Numbered from the stretch's first letter, positions 28,120 to 36,777 are shown. The stretch is DNA of 64,000 nt from Streptomyces sp. Ru62 (GCF_002920615.1 NZ_PQSU01000004.1:62001-126000), one strand, 5' to 3'. Program-made: numbers and translations. The notes: a model not told the origin generated them from the letters alone.

Positions 28120-29757
28120 TCAGGCCCACGTGGCCTGGAGCAGGTTGAGGCCCGGGTACGGCTGGGTCCTTATCCCGCTGAGCTCGCGCGGGTCCCAGGC
28201 GGTCATCAGCTCGTTGTGGACGACCGGGTAGAGCACGGCCTGCTCGGCGACGACGTCGATGTAGTCCTGGATCATCGCCTTCTTCCTCGCGGGGTCCGGC
28301 TCACGGGTCGCCCGGTCCATGTCCTTGAAGAGCCGCTGGGCGACGGGGTGGCCTTCCCACCGCGTGTACCGCATCCACAGGTTCCCGGGCCCGTAGTTGT
28401 AGCGCATGATCAGGTCTGCGTCGCGCCCGAACTGGTTGGGGTTGGAGGCCGCCGCGACCACCTGGTAGTCCTGCTTCTGGTCCATCTTGGTGAAGACGGC
28501 CGTGGTCTCCTGCGGTGCCAGGGTGGTCCGCACGCCGATCGCGTCCCAGGAGGACTTGACGGTCGGCAGGCAGTCCACGATCCAACTGACGTTCACCGCC
28601 AGGACGGTGACCGCGAGGTCGGTGACCCCGGCGGCCTTCAGCAGGGCCTTCGCCTTGTCGGGGTCGTGGTCGTAGACGGTCCTGGCCCGGCGGTGGCCGG
28701 GATTGCCCTCGTTGAGGAACGAGGACGCGGGCCTGCCGTGGCCCTTCAGCGCGACCCGCACCATCTTCTCGGTGTCGATGGCGTAGTGCAGGGCCTGGCG
28801 GACGCGGACGTCGTCGAAGGGCTTGTGCCGGGTGTTGAACATCAGGAAGAGGTTGTTCATCCCGGCACCGCCGGCGACCTTCAGCCCGCCCTGTTCCAGC
28901 CGGGAGATGTTGGCGTAGGGGATGTTGTCGGCGATCTGCGCGCCGGCGCCGGTCCCGGAGATCTTCGCGACGCGTGGTGCCGCGTCCACGATGGTCAGCC
29001 AGTTCATCCTCCGGAAGGCGGGCTTGCGGGGACCGTTGTAGGCGCCGAACGCCTCGAAGGTGGTGTTCGACTTCGGGTGGTGCGCGGTCTGCAGGTACGG
29101 CCCCGAGCCCACGGCCAGCCCCTTGACGGCGTCGTCCCAGGCGCCGGGCCGGGAGAAGACGTGCCGGGGCATGATCTTGGCGAGGGTGAGCCGGGACAGA
29201 CCGTCCGGGAAGGGGAACTTGAGGACGAGTTCGACGGTCCGGGCGTCGACCTCGCGCACGGAGTCCAGCCAGGAGGCGAAGAAGCCCTTGGCGAGCGTCT
29301 GGGTGTCCGGATCGAGGATCCGGTCGAAGGCGAACACGACGTCGTCGGCGGTGACGGGCTTGCCGTCGTGGAAGGTGGCGCCGGAGCGGAGCGGGAACCG
29401 CCAGGTGGTGGCGGACGGGTCGGCGGGGATCGAGGTGGCCAGCGCCGGATACGGCTCCCGGGTGATCGGGTCCGTGTCCAGCAGCCCTTCGTAGATGTGG
29501 TTGTTGGCGGCCATCGCGAACGCCGAAGCGGTCTGCGTCGGGTCCCAGCTGCCGTCGTTGCCGTACCCGATCACCGCGGTCAGCGTCCGGTCCTTGCCGC
29601 TGCCACCGCCTCCGGTGTCGTTCGTCGACTCCGGACCGGTGGAACAGGCGGCCAGGGCGGGGGACAGGGCGGCGGCCGCGCCGAGCGCGCCCGAGTACTT
29701 CAGGAACTGCCGGCGAAACGGTGCCGGTACGCCGGGGTTCACGTCGTCGTCGCGCAC
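28120..29757 (-). CDS. ABC transporter substrate-binding lipoprotein (SBP family 5)
   Basis: A 545-residue extracytoplasmic binding protein. The twin-arginine-like RRQFLK at 15-20 and the lipobox LAAC with Cys38 show Tat export and lipid anchoring. The mature part has DGSWDPTQTASAFAMAANNHIYEGL and FRLRSGATFHDGKPVTADDV, the SBP_bac_5 signature. Family 5 proteins bind peptides, nickel, opines or sugars; sialic acid binding is inferred from context. GTG 29757 follows GGAGG. It is the first gene of the operon ending at 23223. Confidence 0.92.
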   Translation of the reverse strand: MRDDDVNPGVPAPFRRQFLKYSGALGAAAALSPALAACSTGPESTNDTGGGGSGKDRTLTAVIGYGNDGSWDPTQTASAFAMAANNHIYEGLLDTDPITREPYPALATSIPADPSATTWRFPLRSGATFHDGKPVTADDVVFAFDRILDPDTQTLAKGFFASWLDSVREVDARTVELVLKFPFPDGLSRLTLAKIMPRHVFSRPGAWDDAVKGLAVGSGPYLQTAHHPKSNTTFEAFGAYNGPRKPAFRRMNWLTIVDAAPRVAKISGTGAGAQIADNIPYANISRLEQGGLKVAGGAGMNNLFLMFNTRHKPFDDVRVRQALHYAIDTEKMVRVALKGHGRPASSFLNEGNPGHRRARTVYDHDPDKAKALLKAAGVTDLAVTVLAVNVSWIVDCLPTVKSSWDAIGVRTTLAPQETTAVFTKMDQKQDYQVVAAASNPNQFGRDADLIMRYNYGPGNLWMRYTRWEGHPVAQRLFKDMDRATREPDPARKKAMIQDYIDVVAEQAVLYPVVHNELMTAWDPRELSGIRTQPYPGLNLLQATWA

Positions 29758-29796
29758 GGGTCCTCCAACGGGTGGGTGGGGGAGGGGGAGGTGAGA

Positions 29797-29820
29797 TACG
29801 ACGTCCTACGTCCTACGTCC
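29797..29820 (-). promoter_or_regulatory. Tandem GACGTAG repeats upstream of the importer operon
   Basis: On the minus strand the stretch reads GGACGTA-GGACGTA-GGACGTC-GTA, i.e. 7-base direct repeats that also contain the TACGTCCTACGTA-type dyad and the palindrome GACGTC. It lies 40 bases before the start of the lipoprotein gene. Iterated sites with dyads suit a GntR/FadR-type regulator, but none is encoded here. Confidence 0.5.
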
Positions 29821-29936
29821 GGTCGGTAGCGCGACCATAGGAGGGCCCCCGGGGGCGGTCAAGACGGCAGACACGAATGGCGTATCCGCCAGAGGGCACC
29901 AATGGGGGTTCTCCGGCGGCACGGGGACACGACGCG

Positions 29937-29976
29937 GCAGACCGACAACGCCCGTCACGGGTCGCTGTCGGTCTGC
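29937..29976 (-). terminator. Terminator hairpin after the luciferase-like operon
   Basis: GCAGACCGACA pairs perfectly with TGTCGGTCTGC at 29966-29976, and the loop itself folds as CCCGT-C-ACGGG. It starts 25 bases beyond the stop of the minus-strand monooxygenase gene. It also isolates the importer operon promoter from that transcript. Confidence 0.75.
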
Positions 29977-30000
29977 GGTGGGCGGTGGGCGGCTCGATGG

Positions 30001-31155
30001 TCAGACCGCCTGGGTCTCCCGGGCCTCCCGGGCGCGGCGGGCCTCGGTGTGGGGGAAGACGTGGCGGTTGTCGACGCTCCACCGGATGGACTCGTCACCG
30101 CGCGCGGTGGAGCCCGAGAAGCGCGGGGCGACCTGCTCGGCCAGCAGCGCGTAGCTCTGCTTCGTCTTCTCGAAGGACGCCCAGTTCATGGCGTAGACGA
30201 GGAACGTGCCGAAGCCGCCGGTCTGCTCCTGGAGCCGCTCGATCGCGGCGACGGCGTCCTCGGGGGAGCCGACGATCGCCAGGCCCTGCTCCACCCCCGC
30301 CTCCAGTTCCTGCGAGGACGGGACGCCCTCCATGCTCGCGGCGACGTCGAAGCCGGCGGCGCTGCCCCAGTAGCCCCACAGCCACTCGGAGAAGCCCCGC
30401 CGCACGTCCTGGTAGGCCTGCTCCCGCGTCTCGGCGATGTACAGCGGCACGACGACCCGCCACTTGGCCCGGTCCATCGTGTTGCCGTGCTCCTCGGCGG
30501 ACTCCTCGGCGTAGCGCCACTGCTGGGCCAGGTCCACGGCCGGCAGTCCGGGCGGCGGGGCGCCCCAGGACACCAGGCTCAGCCCGAACTGCCCGGCCAC
30601 CTTGGGGCTGTTGGGGGTGCCGATGCTGGAGATGGCCATCTCGATGCCCGGCTTGCTGTAGCGGGGCAGCTGCATCTTGGCGTCCTGGAGCACGAACCAG
30701 TCGGTCTTGGCGCTCACCCGCTCCTCGCCGTTGACCAGTTCCCGCACGGCGGGGATCGCCTCGCTCGCCATGCGCTTGAGGTCGTCCTGCGCCACGCCGA
30801 ACTGGTGCGAGTCGTTCGGGGTGGCGCCGGGGCCGACCCCGAGGATGTAGCGGCCCCGGGTGAGGTGGTCGAGCATCAGGGCACGGGTCGCGACGTTGTA
30901 CGGGTGGTGGAAGGGCAGCGGCACGACGCCGTTGGCCAGCCTTATCTGCCGGGTCCGCTCGGCGGCGGCCGCGATGATCGTCTCGGGGGCGCCGATCGTC
31001 GGCCAGGCCAGGGAGTGGTGCTCGCCGAACCAGCACTCGTCGTAGTTCAGCTCGTCGAGGTGCTCGACGAGCTGGAGGTCACGCCGAATGGTCAGGTGGG
31101 GGTCCTGACCCGGGGCGTGGAGGGGGGAAAGGAACACTCCGATTCCGCTGTGCAC
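30001..31155 (-). CDS. Luciferase-like (LLM class) flavin-dependent monooxygenase
   Basis: A 384-residue bacterial luciferase-fold enzyme. The N-terminal GVFLSPLH, ECWFGEHHS and LANGVVPLPFHHPYNVATRALMLDHLTRGRYILGVGPG are the LLM core; the C-terminal segment contains the GSPEDAVAAIERL F420/FMN-family motif. Such enzymes use reduced FMN or F420. It is the last gene of an operon with two paralogous P-loop NTPases. A flavin reductase at 49671 could supply FMNH2. Substrate unknown. Start ATG at 31155. Confidence 0.85.
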   Translation of the reverse strand: MHSGIGVFLSPLHAPGQDPHLTIRRDLQLVEHLDELNYDECWFGEHHSLAWPTIGAPETIIAAAAERTRQIRLANGVVPLPFHHPYNVATRALMLDHLTRGRYILGVGPGATPNDSHQFGVAQDDLKRMASEAIPAVRELVNGEERVSAKTDWFVLQDAKMQLPRYSKPGIEMAISSIGTPNSPKVAGQFGLSLVSWGAPPPGLPAVDLAQQWRYAEESAEEHGNTMDRAKWRVVVPLYIAETREQAYQDVRRGFSEWLWGYWGSAAGFDVAASMEGVPSSQELEAGVEQGLAIVGSPEDAVAAIERLQEQTGGFGTFLVYAMNWASFEKTKQSYALLAEQVAPRFSGSTARGDESIRWSVDNRHVFPHTEARRAREARETQAV

Positions 31156-31269
31156 GGTGCTCTCCTTGCCGTGAACGGGGGCAGCCGGGGGGGGAGGGGG
31201 AACGGGGGCGTCGCCCGAGGTGGACGGAGGTGGACGACGCCGGCGGTGGGCCTGCGGGCGGCCGGTCCG

Positions 31270-31869
31270 CTACGCGGTCTGCGGCAGACCCGCGATCTTG
31301 AGGACCTGCTCGATCCGCTCCTCGAGACTTCCCGTGACGATGCGCAGCGGGACGTCGAGCGTCTTGACGATCTCCAGCATCAGTTCGTCGGACAGGGTGC
31401 GGAAGCGCTCGCTGATCGGGTCGACGCCCTTGGGCAGCGGGAACTCCACCGGGCAGTGGATGACGACGTCGTAGTTGGCCGTGGCGTGCTCCTTGCCCAG
31501 CAGGGCGAGCTGGTCCACGACCTCCTCGTAGGGGCTGGTCGAGGCGTGCACGTCGGCGAGGGTGACCGACGGCTCGGGGTAACGGCCCACGGCGAGCCGC
31601 ACCTTGCTGTAGACCCACTCGTGGAGCACCGAGCCGTCCGAGAGGAAGCCGTCCTGAAGCCGGGCCTCGTCGACGGCGCGCTCCGTGAAGCGGCGCACCG
31701 CGAGCTGGATCAGCTCGGGCTCGTTGGTCTCCTCCAGCGCCTTGGGGGTGCCGCCGGCCGGGTCGCGCATGGCGCTGCCGTGGACCCGCTCCAGACCGAG
31801 CCGCTCGGACAGTTCGGTGGTGAGGGTCGTCTTGCCGTTTCCGTAGGCGCCGACGAATGCGATTCTCAC
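31270..31869 (-). CDS. P-loop NTPase, AAA_28/NadR-like (paralogue A)
   Basis: A 199-residue protein with Walker A GAYGNGKT at residues 7-14 and a second acidic motif in GFLSDGSVLHEWVYSKVRL, where the Asp may be the Walker B or kinase base. It resembles small AAA domains related to nucleotide kinases. It is clearly paralogous to the next gene upstream: both share Walker A at 7-14, the G-F-[LI]-S-D-G-S-x-L-H-E-W block, VIHCPVEFPLP against VHLPIEFPIV, and ERFRxLxxEL. Reaction unknown. It lies 92 bases after paralogue B and 114 bases before the monooxygenase. Confidence 0.7.
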   Translation of the reverse strand: MRIAFVGAYGNGKTTLTTELSERLGLERVHGSAMRDPAGGTPKALEETNEPELIQLAVRRFTERAVDEARLQDGFLSDGSVLHEWVYSKVRLAVGRYPEPSVTLADVHASTSPYEEVVDQLALLGKEHATANYDVVIHCPVEFPLPKGVDPISERFRTLSDELMLEIVKTLDVPLRIVTGSLEERIEQVLKIAGLPQTA

Positions 31870-31886
31870 GTGGTCTCTCTCCTTCT

Positions 31887-31922
31887 TCTGCGATGCGCTC
31901 TGCGACGCGCTCTGCGATGCGG
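31887..31922. repeat. Three tandem 12-base repeats (TCTGCGAYGCGC)
   Basis: Copies at 31887-31898, 31899-31910 and 31911-31922 differ at one or two positions. They fill much of the gap between the two NTPase genes, just before the start of paralogue A. They may simply reflect slippage. Confidence 0.8.
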
Positions 31923-31960
31923 CGGTGCCGGGAGGGTGACGCGCTTCCGCGCGGCTCGGC

Positions 31961-32665
31961 CTACGCGGCGACGTCGGCCAGCCGCTCCAGCTCGTTGCGG
32001 GTGTCGATCTTGGAGTACTCGTCCTCGGCCCGGTCGATGGCCTCTTCGATGCTCATGACGGGCGTGAACCCGAAAATGTCGACGATCTTGGCCAGTCGCT
32101 CCGGAATGGTTCCGCCGACCACGTGCACCGGGATTTCCAGTTCCTCCAGCGTCTTCAGCAGGAGTTCCTCCGCGAGCTGCCGGAAGCGCTCGTTCACCGG
32201 GCGGTGGCCGTCCTCGACAATGGGGAATTCGATCGGCAGGTGCACGAATGCGTCGTACGACTGCTTGGTGTGCTGCTTCGCCGGAATGGCGATCTGCTTC
32301 ATCACCTCGGCGTAGAACCGGACCTCGTCGGTCATCTCGACGTTGTCGAGGTCCACGGACTCGTTCGGGTTGATGCCGACCTTGACGCGCACGGTCGCGT
32401 AGGACCACTCGTGCAGGGCGGACCCGTCCGAGATGAATCCGTTCGGCAGGTGGCTCTCGGCGACCGCCCGGCCCTGGATCCGCCGTGTGATCAGCATGAT
32501 CAGCTCGGCGCCGTTGCACTCCTCCAGGGTCTTGCCGGGGAGCGAGACGGGGAGCAGCTCGCGCATGGTGGGGGCGGAGGTGCGCGGAACGCCGGTGAGG
32601 TGCGCGAGCGCCATGCTGGTGAGCGTCTTGCCGACGGAATAGGTACCGGAAATGGACAGATTCAT
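31961..32665 (-). CDS. P-loop NTPase, AAA_28/NadR-like (paralogue B)
   Basis: A 234-residue protein with Walker A GTYSVGKT at 7-14 and NGFISDGSALHEWSYATVRVKVG at about 75-97. The last 35 residues, rich in Glu and Arg, have no counterpart in paralogue A. First gene of the minus-strand operon B-A-monooxygenase. ATG 32665 follows an AGGAGACAG ribosome site. Two unequal copies next to each other suggest a heterodimer or sequential kinases working on the monooxygenase substrate, which is inference. Confidence 0.7.
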   Translation of the reverse strand: MNLSISGTYSVGKTLTSMALAHLTGVPRTSAPTMRELLPVSLPGKTLEECNGAELIMLITRRIQGRAVAESHLPNGFISDGSALHEWSYATVRVKVGINPNESVDLDNVEMTDEVRFYAEVMKQIAIPAKQHTKQSYDAFVHLPIEFPIVEDGHRPVNERFRQLAEELLLKTLEELEIPVHVVGGTIPERLAKIVDIFGFTPVMSIEEAIDRAEDEYSKIDTRNELERLADVAA

Positions 32666-32842
32666 CTCTGTCTCCTCGTGGGAATTCGGGTCGGGTGAGC
32701 GGGACAGAAGAATCATGGCAACAGCCGCCGGAATGACCCAGACTCCAAATTCAACAGCGTCGGCGAGCCCATCACCACAAACACGATTGCTGTCACCAAC
32801 AAGCAGCCGGGCCGGACTGCGGCCGGGTGGGAGCCGGAAAAG
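32666..32842. promoter_or_regulatory. AT-richer promoter region of the NTPase operon
   Basis: No gene. About 32700-32800 has noticeably lower G+C than its surroundings. On the minus strand TTGAAT (about 32751-32756) and TTGTTGG near 32803 could be promoter elements for the operon, but I cannot fix a -35/-10 pair with confidence. No classic GBL-receptor ARE dyad was found by eye. Confidence 0.35.
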
Positions 32843-32879
32843 GGGGAAGCCGCGGTGGCGTGGAGCCACCGCGGCTTCC
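32843..32879 (-). terminator. Strong terminator after the afsA-like gene
   Basis: A perfect 16-base stem, GGGAAGCCGCGGTGGC against GCCACCGCGGCTTCCC, with a 5-base loop. On the minus strand it is followed by CCTTTTCC, and it starts 26 bases after the afsA-like stop codon: a textbook intrinsic terminator. Confidence 0.9.
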
Positions 32880-32905
32880 CGGGTGTGGGTGCGCTGTGCC
32901 CGGTG

Positions 32906-33935
32906 TCAGCCGGCGACCGTTCCGGTCCGCCGGGCGTGGGGGAGCGGTGCCCGGTCCGGGACGATGCTGGTGATCAGCGTGGTGAAGGCGGTCTGCCCGT
33001 CCTGGACGCCGCTGATCCGCCGGGGCCGCCGGCCCGGCCCGTCCGTTCCGGGGTCGTCCGTGACGGGGTCGTCCGTGACGATGGCGCACGGCAGGTCGAA
33101 CTCGACGTAGCGGTGGAAGACGGTGTCGAGTTCCACCGGGACGGCCGGCCGTGGGGCCGCGTCGGCGTGGGCGGCCTGGATCACGGCCTCCAGCAGGACC
33201 ATGCCGGGTACGTGGTCGTGGGGGTGGTCGAAGAGGACGCGGTGACTGGTGTCGCTGCGCAGGGTCCAGCGGCGCGGTGTGCCGCCCGGACCGGCGCCGG
33301 TGTCCGGGCCGGCGCAGCTGTCCGGGGCGAGCGTCACGTCCCGTGCGTCGGTACGGCCCACCAGCGCGGGGTCGACGGCGGGCCCCGGCGGCAGGGCGCG
33401 GGCGAAGGCCGCCCGGGCGTCGGCGCGAGCGCCGCGCAGTCTGTCGTAGAGGGCCGGCGGATAGGCGGTGTAGCCGATGTGGGCGGTGCCGAGCGGCAGT
33501 CCGTTCCGGGTGGCCCGCACCCGGGCGGTGAGCCGGCACACGCCCGACTTGCGCCGTACGACGTCGTCGTGGGTGATCGTCAGCTGGACGACGGACGGGT
33601 CCGGGCCGGTGGCCAGGGCCTCGGGCGAGGCCGGAGCAGGTCAGCCTCTCCCAGCCCATGCGGTAGCCCCGGGGGACGCCGAGTCCGAGATGGCTCGCCA
33701 CGGCCAGGGCCTGGCGGACGCTCTCGATGAAGAACAGCAGCCCGTGCCGCTGCGGAGTGGTGGTGTAGAACGGGTGGTGCGCGGGCCATTCGACGGTCAC
33801 CGCGTGGGTGCGATCGGTCACCGGGTGCCAGTCGGCGACCAGTACTTCGGTGAGGTCGACCTTGCCTGCGTACTGCTTGACGTCGGAGGCAGAGGAGCGG
33901 GATGAAACGATTCTCTGCCTGGTGGGCGTAGCCAT
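32906..33935 (-). pseudogene. AfsA-family gamma-butyrolactone synthase, frameshifted
   Basis: The 5' half from ATG 33935 encodes an AfsA first hotdog domain (HPFYTTTPQRHGLLFFIESVRQALAVASHLG). The 3' half, ending at 32906, encodes the rest in another frame (PEALATGPDPSVVQLTITHDD, then the second hotdog with DHVPGMVLLEAVIQAAH). The frame changes near 33639-33642; removing one base there restores WERLTAPASPEALA and a 342-residue protein. AfsA joins a beta-ketoacyl chain to dihydroxyacetone phosphate in GBL hormone synthesis. If the shift is real the gene is inactive; a sequencing error is also possible. It is divergent from an intact receptor gene, as in scbA/scbR. Confidence 0.75.
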
Positions 33936-34065
33936 CGGAGTCCCCCGAACAAGGTGTCGGCGCAAGGTTGCGCAAAGGTGGGTGACAGCGTGGTGCCTGC
34001 CGGAGCCACGTCGTAAGATAGAGATAGTTCTTTTTTTGTCGAGGGTGACTTCGGAGGGCTGGTCG
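33936..34065. promoter_or_regulatory. Divergent afsA-like / GBL receptor promoter region
   Basis: A 130-base intergenic region with an AT-rich patch (AAGATAGAGATAG then TTCTTTTTTTG, about 34015-34039). Divergent hormone synthase and receptor genes normally share receptor operators here. I cannot identify a clean ARE palindrome; the AT patch is the best candidate. GGAGGG at 34053-34058 is the ribosome site of the receptor gene. Confidence 0.45.
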
Positions 34066-34707
34066 ATGGCTGAACTCACGGGCAAGCGGGAGGTCAAGCA
34101 GGAGCGTGCGGTGCGCACCCGCGCGCTCGTCGCGCGTGCCGCCGCCGAAGTGTTCGCGGAGAGCGGGTTCGCCGGCGCGAGCGTCACCAAGATCACGCAG
34201 CGGGCCGGCCTGACGCTCGGGGCGATGTACTTCCACTTCGAGAACAAGGAGGCCCTGGCCCGGGAGATCGTGCGCAGCCAGCCGGACCGCGTGACGCCGC
34301 CGCACGAGTCCCGGGGCCTCCAGCACGCGATCGATATCACCTTGACATGGGCACACAAGCTCCTTGACGATCCCTTCCTGCTGGCCGGCGCTCGCCTCGT
34401 CATGGAGCAGGACCTGTTCATCGGTCCGGAGGAGAACTCGCACCAGCAGTGGACCGAGGTGATGGCGCAGGACCTGGCCCTCGCCCAGAAGGAGCGTGAG
34501 GTTCGCGCCAACGTCGACGTGAACGCGGTGGCACGCCTGGTCGTCAACGCGTGCACCGGCGCACAGATGCATGCCCACCTGGAGAGCGGTCGTCGGGACC
34601 TGCCCCAGCGAGTGACGGAGATGTGGAACGTGCTGCTGCCCACCATCGCCACCCCGAGCGCGCTGAACCGCATGCGACTCGACGAGTCGCGCGGGAAGTC
34701 CGCGTGA
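34066..34707 (+). CDS. Gamma-butyrolactone receptor-type TetR regulator (ScbR/ArpA family)
   Basis: A 213-residue TetR protein. The HTH region (QERAVRTRALVARAAAEVFAESG then SVTKITQRAGLTLGAMYFHF) and the ligand-domain block LAGARLVMEQ with a Trp eight residues after NSHQQ, plus the end LLPTIATPSALN, match GBL receptors such as ScbR and ArpA. These repress antibiotic and hormone genes until the butyrolactone binds. It is divergent from the afsA-like gene and overlaps the following NmrA-type gene by 4 bases. Confidence 0.88.
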   Translation: MAELTGKREVKQERAVRTRALVARAAAEVFAESGFAGASVTKITQRAGLTLGAMYFHFENKEALAREIVRSQPDRVTPPHESRGLQHAIDITLTWAHKLLDDPFLLAGARLVMEQDLFIGPEENSHQQWTEVMAQDLALAQKEREVRANVDVNAVARLVVNACTGAQMHAHLESGRRDLPQRVTEMWNVLLPTIATPSALNRMRLDESRGKSA

Positions 34708-35624
34708 CGGCGCCGGGTGCGCCCGCCGAGTCGCGCACCGGCGAACCCGCCACCGGAACTTCCGGCCCGGGGATCGTCGTCACCGGTGCCACCGGAGCCG
34801 TCGGACGTCAGGTGGCGCGGCTCCTCGCGGAGCGCGCGGGGGTACGGTACAGCCTGTTCGTACGGGACCCCGGCAAGGCCGCGGCGCTCGGACTGCCCGG
34901 CCCGGCCGTCCGGGGCGACTACACGGACCCGGAGTCGCTGCGCCGCGCGCTCGACGGCGCCGACGCCGTCTTCGTGGTCACGGCGAACCCGCTGCGGCCG
35001 GAGGACGACGAGCGCGTCCTGGCCGCCGCCCGCGCCGGCGGGGTGCGGCACGCCGTGAAGCTCTCCTGGTGCGGTGTCGCCGACCCGGGCGCCGACGACC
35101 TGGTCGCCCGCTGGAACCGGCGGAGCGAGGAACTGCTGCGCGACAGCGGGCTGTCCTGGACCGTCCTGCGCATCCGCACGCCGATGTCGAACGCGCTCGC
35201 CTGGGCGCCGTCCATCCGTGACCGGGGCGTCGTACGGGCCTTCGGCGGCGCGGCACGCACGGCCTGTGTCGACCCCAGGGACGTCGCCGTGGCGGCGGTG
35301 GCCGCACTGACGGGTCCTCAGCACGCGGGCCATACCTACACGTTGGCCGGCCCGGAGGCGCTCTCGGCGCGCGAGCAGACCGGTGTCCTCGCCGAAGTCC
35401 TCGGCAGGCACCTGGTGTTCGAGGAGGTCGCGGAGGAAGACGCCCGCGCCGGCTGGAGCCGCCGGTACGGCGAGCGGATCGCCGACGCCCTGGTGTCCGG
35501 CGCACGGCGGCGGGCCAAGGGAGCGGCCACCGCGTGCGACGACGGCACGCTGGCGCGGCTGCTTGGAGGACGACCGCGGACCTTCGGGGAATGGGCCACC
35601 GATCACGTCCGGGAGTTCATCTGA
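34704..35624 (+). CDS. NmrA-like NAD(P)H-binding oxidoreductase
   Basis: A 306-residue atypical SDR. VVTGATGAVGRQVARLL is the nucleotide site, followed by FVRDPGKAAALG, ADAVFVVTANPL and HAVKLSWCG. It lacks the classical Tyr-x-x-x-Lys pair, as usual for NmrA/HSCARG-like proteins. GTG 34704 overlaps the receptor stop codon (GTGA), so the two are translationally coupled. In several GBL loci a reductase acts on the butenolide intermediate; that role here is inference. Confidence 0.78.
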   Translation: MTAPGAPAESRTGEPATGTSGPGIVVTGATGAVGRQVARLLAERAGVRYSLFVRDPGKAAALGLPGPAVRGDYTDPESLRRALDGADAVFVVTANPLRPEDDERVLAAARAGGVRHAVKLSWCGVADPGADDLVARWNRRSEELLRDSGLSWTVLRIRTPMSNALAWAPSIRDRGVVRAFGGAARTACVDPRDVAVAAVAALTGPQHAGHTYTLAGPEALSAREQTGVLAEVLGRHLVFEEVAEEDARAGWSRRYGERIADALVSGARRRAKGAATACDDGTLARLLGGRPRTFGEWATDHVREFI

Positions 35625-35699
35625 CTCGGGCATGACGGGGAGGGACCGGTTCGGCGGGGACCGAACCGGCTGTCCGGAGACAACGGGGAGGGGAACGAC

Positions 35700-36452
35700 G
35701 TGTTCACGGGCAAGACGGTCATGATCACGGGGGCGTCCAGCGGCATCGGCGCCGCGACGGCCCGCCATCTCGCGGCGCAGGGGGCGGCGGTCGTCCTCAT
35801 GGCGCGGCGCGAGGAGAAGCTGGAGAAGCTGGCGGCGGAGATCGGTGCGGAGGGGGGCCGGGCGCTGCCGTGCCCGGGGGACGTCACCTCGGCGGAGGAC
35901 GTGCGCCGCGTCGTCGACACCGCCGTCTCCTCGTTCGGTTCCCTGGACGCGGCGTTCAACAACGCCGGCTGGGGGACGGCGGGCGTGCCGCTGCACGAGC
36001 TGCCCGACGACGTCTACGACCAGATCATGGACGTCAATGTGCGCGGCGGGTGGAACTGCATGCGCTACCAGATCCCGGCGATGCTGGCCCACCAGGGCGG
36101 TACCATCCTCAACACCTCCAGCACCGCGGGGCAGTTCGCCACCGGTGCCGCGGCCCCGTACGTCGCCGCCAAACACGCGCTGATCGGTCTGACGAGGGCG
36201 GCCGCGGCCGAGTACGGCGACCAGGGCATCCGCATCAACGCCCTGGTCGTCGGCACCACCCGGACGGAACTGATGGAAGCGGTGATCGAGCGGCACCCCG
36301 AGGTGGAGACCCAGGGCGTCTCCCGCGCCATCCAGCGGCGCATGGCCGAGCCCCTGGAGATCGCCCGGGCCGCCGCCTGGCTCCTCAGCGACCAGTCGTC
36401 CTTCGTCACCGGCGCGGCCGTCCCGGTGGACGGAGGGTGCAGCGCGGTCTGA
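35700..36452 (+). CDS. SDR family oxidoreductase
   Basis: A 250-residue classical SDR. TGASSGIG near residue 10, NNAG, and YVAAK as the catalytic Tyr/Lys pair are present, ending VPVDGGCSAV. GTG 35700 starts it. It follows the NmrA-like gene by 75 bases. It could finish hormone tailoring, or serve the secondary pathway. Confidence 0.85.
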   Translation: MFTGKTVMITGASSGIGAATARHLAAQGAAVVLMARREEKLEKLAAEIGAEGGRALPCPGDVTSAEDVRRVVDTAVSSFGSLDAAFNNAGWGTAGVPLHELPDDVYDQIMDVNVRGGWNCMRYQIPAMLAHQGGTILNTSSTAGQFATGAAAPYVAAKHALIGLTRAAAAEYGDQGIRINALVVGTTRTELMEAVIERHPEVETQGVSRAIQRRMAEPLEIARAAAWLLSDQSSFVTGAAVPVDGGCSAV

Positions 36453-36777
36453 CGGATCCGGCCCCGTCCCGTCCGACGGATGACTCGCAACGGACGCTCT
36501 CCGAAAGGCGGTTGACCGGCCGATGACCGGACGACCGCCGTGCGCGGGCCGCCGGTCGGCACGGGTCGCGGTGGGCGGACCGCCGGGGTGCGGATGCCTG
36601 GTACCGGGTGCCGGGTGCCGGGTGTGCTGCGGCGGGCAGCCGTGGCGTTGTCAGGTACGGGATGTCCGTCAGGGGCTCGGTGTCCCGTGTCCCTCACCGG
36701 GCTTGGAAGCAGGGCGGCGGTGACCGGGTCGGCGGGCAGCTGTGGCGGCATCGTGCCCGGCGTGTCTGCCGGGCCGT
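36453..36777. other. Intergenic region without a gene; degenerate 8-base repeats
   Basis: I see no supported coding sequence. A GGTGCCGG-type repeat occurs three times at about 36602-36624. The segment separates the SDR stop from the convergent TetR gene end; no strong hairpin was found. Confidence 0.5.

Noticed and set aside
33936..34065. A clear ARE palindrome for the GBL receptor
   Set aside because: I could not find a dyad of the expected type; only an AT-rich patch is visible, so no specific operator is called.
36599..36625. GGTGCCGG repeats as a functional array
   Set aside because: Only three imperfect copies in GC-rich DNA; likely chance.
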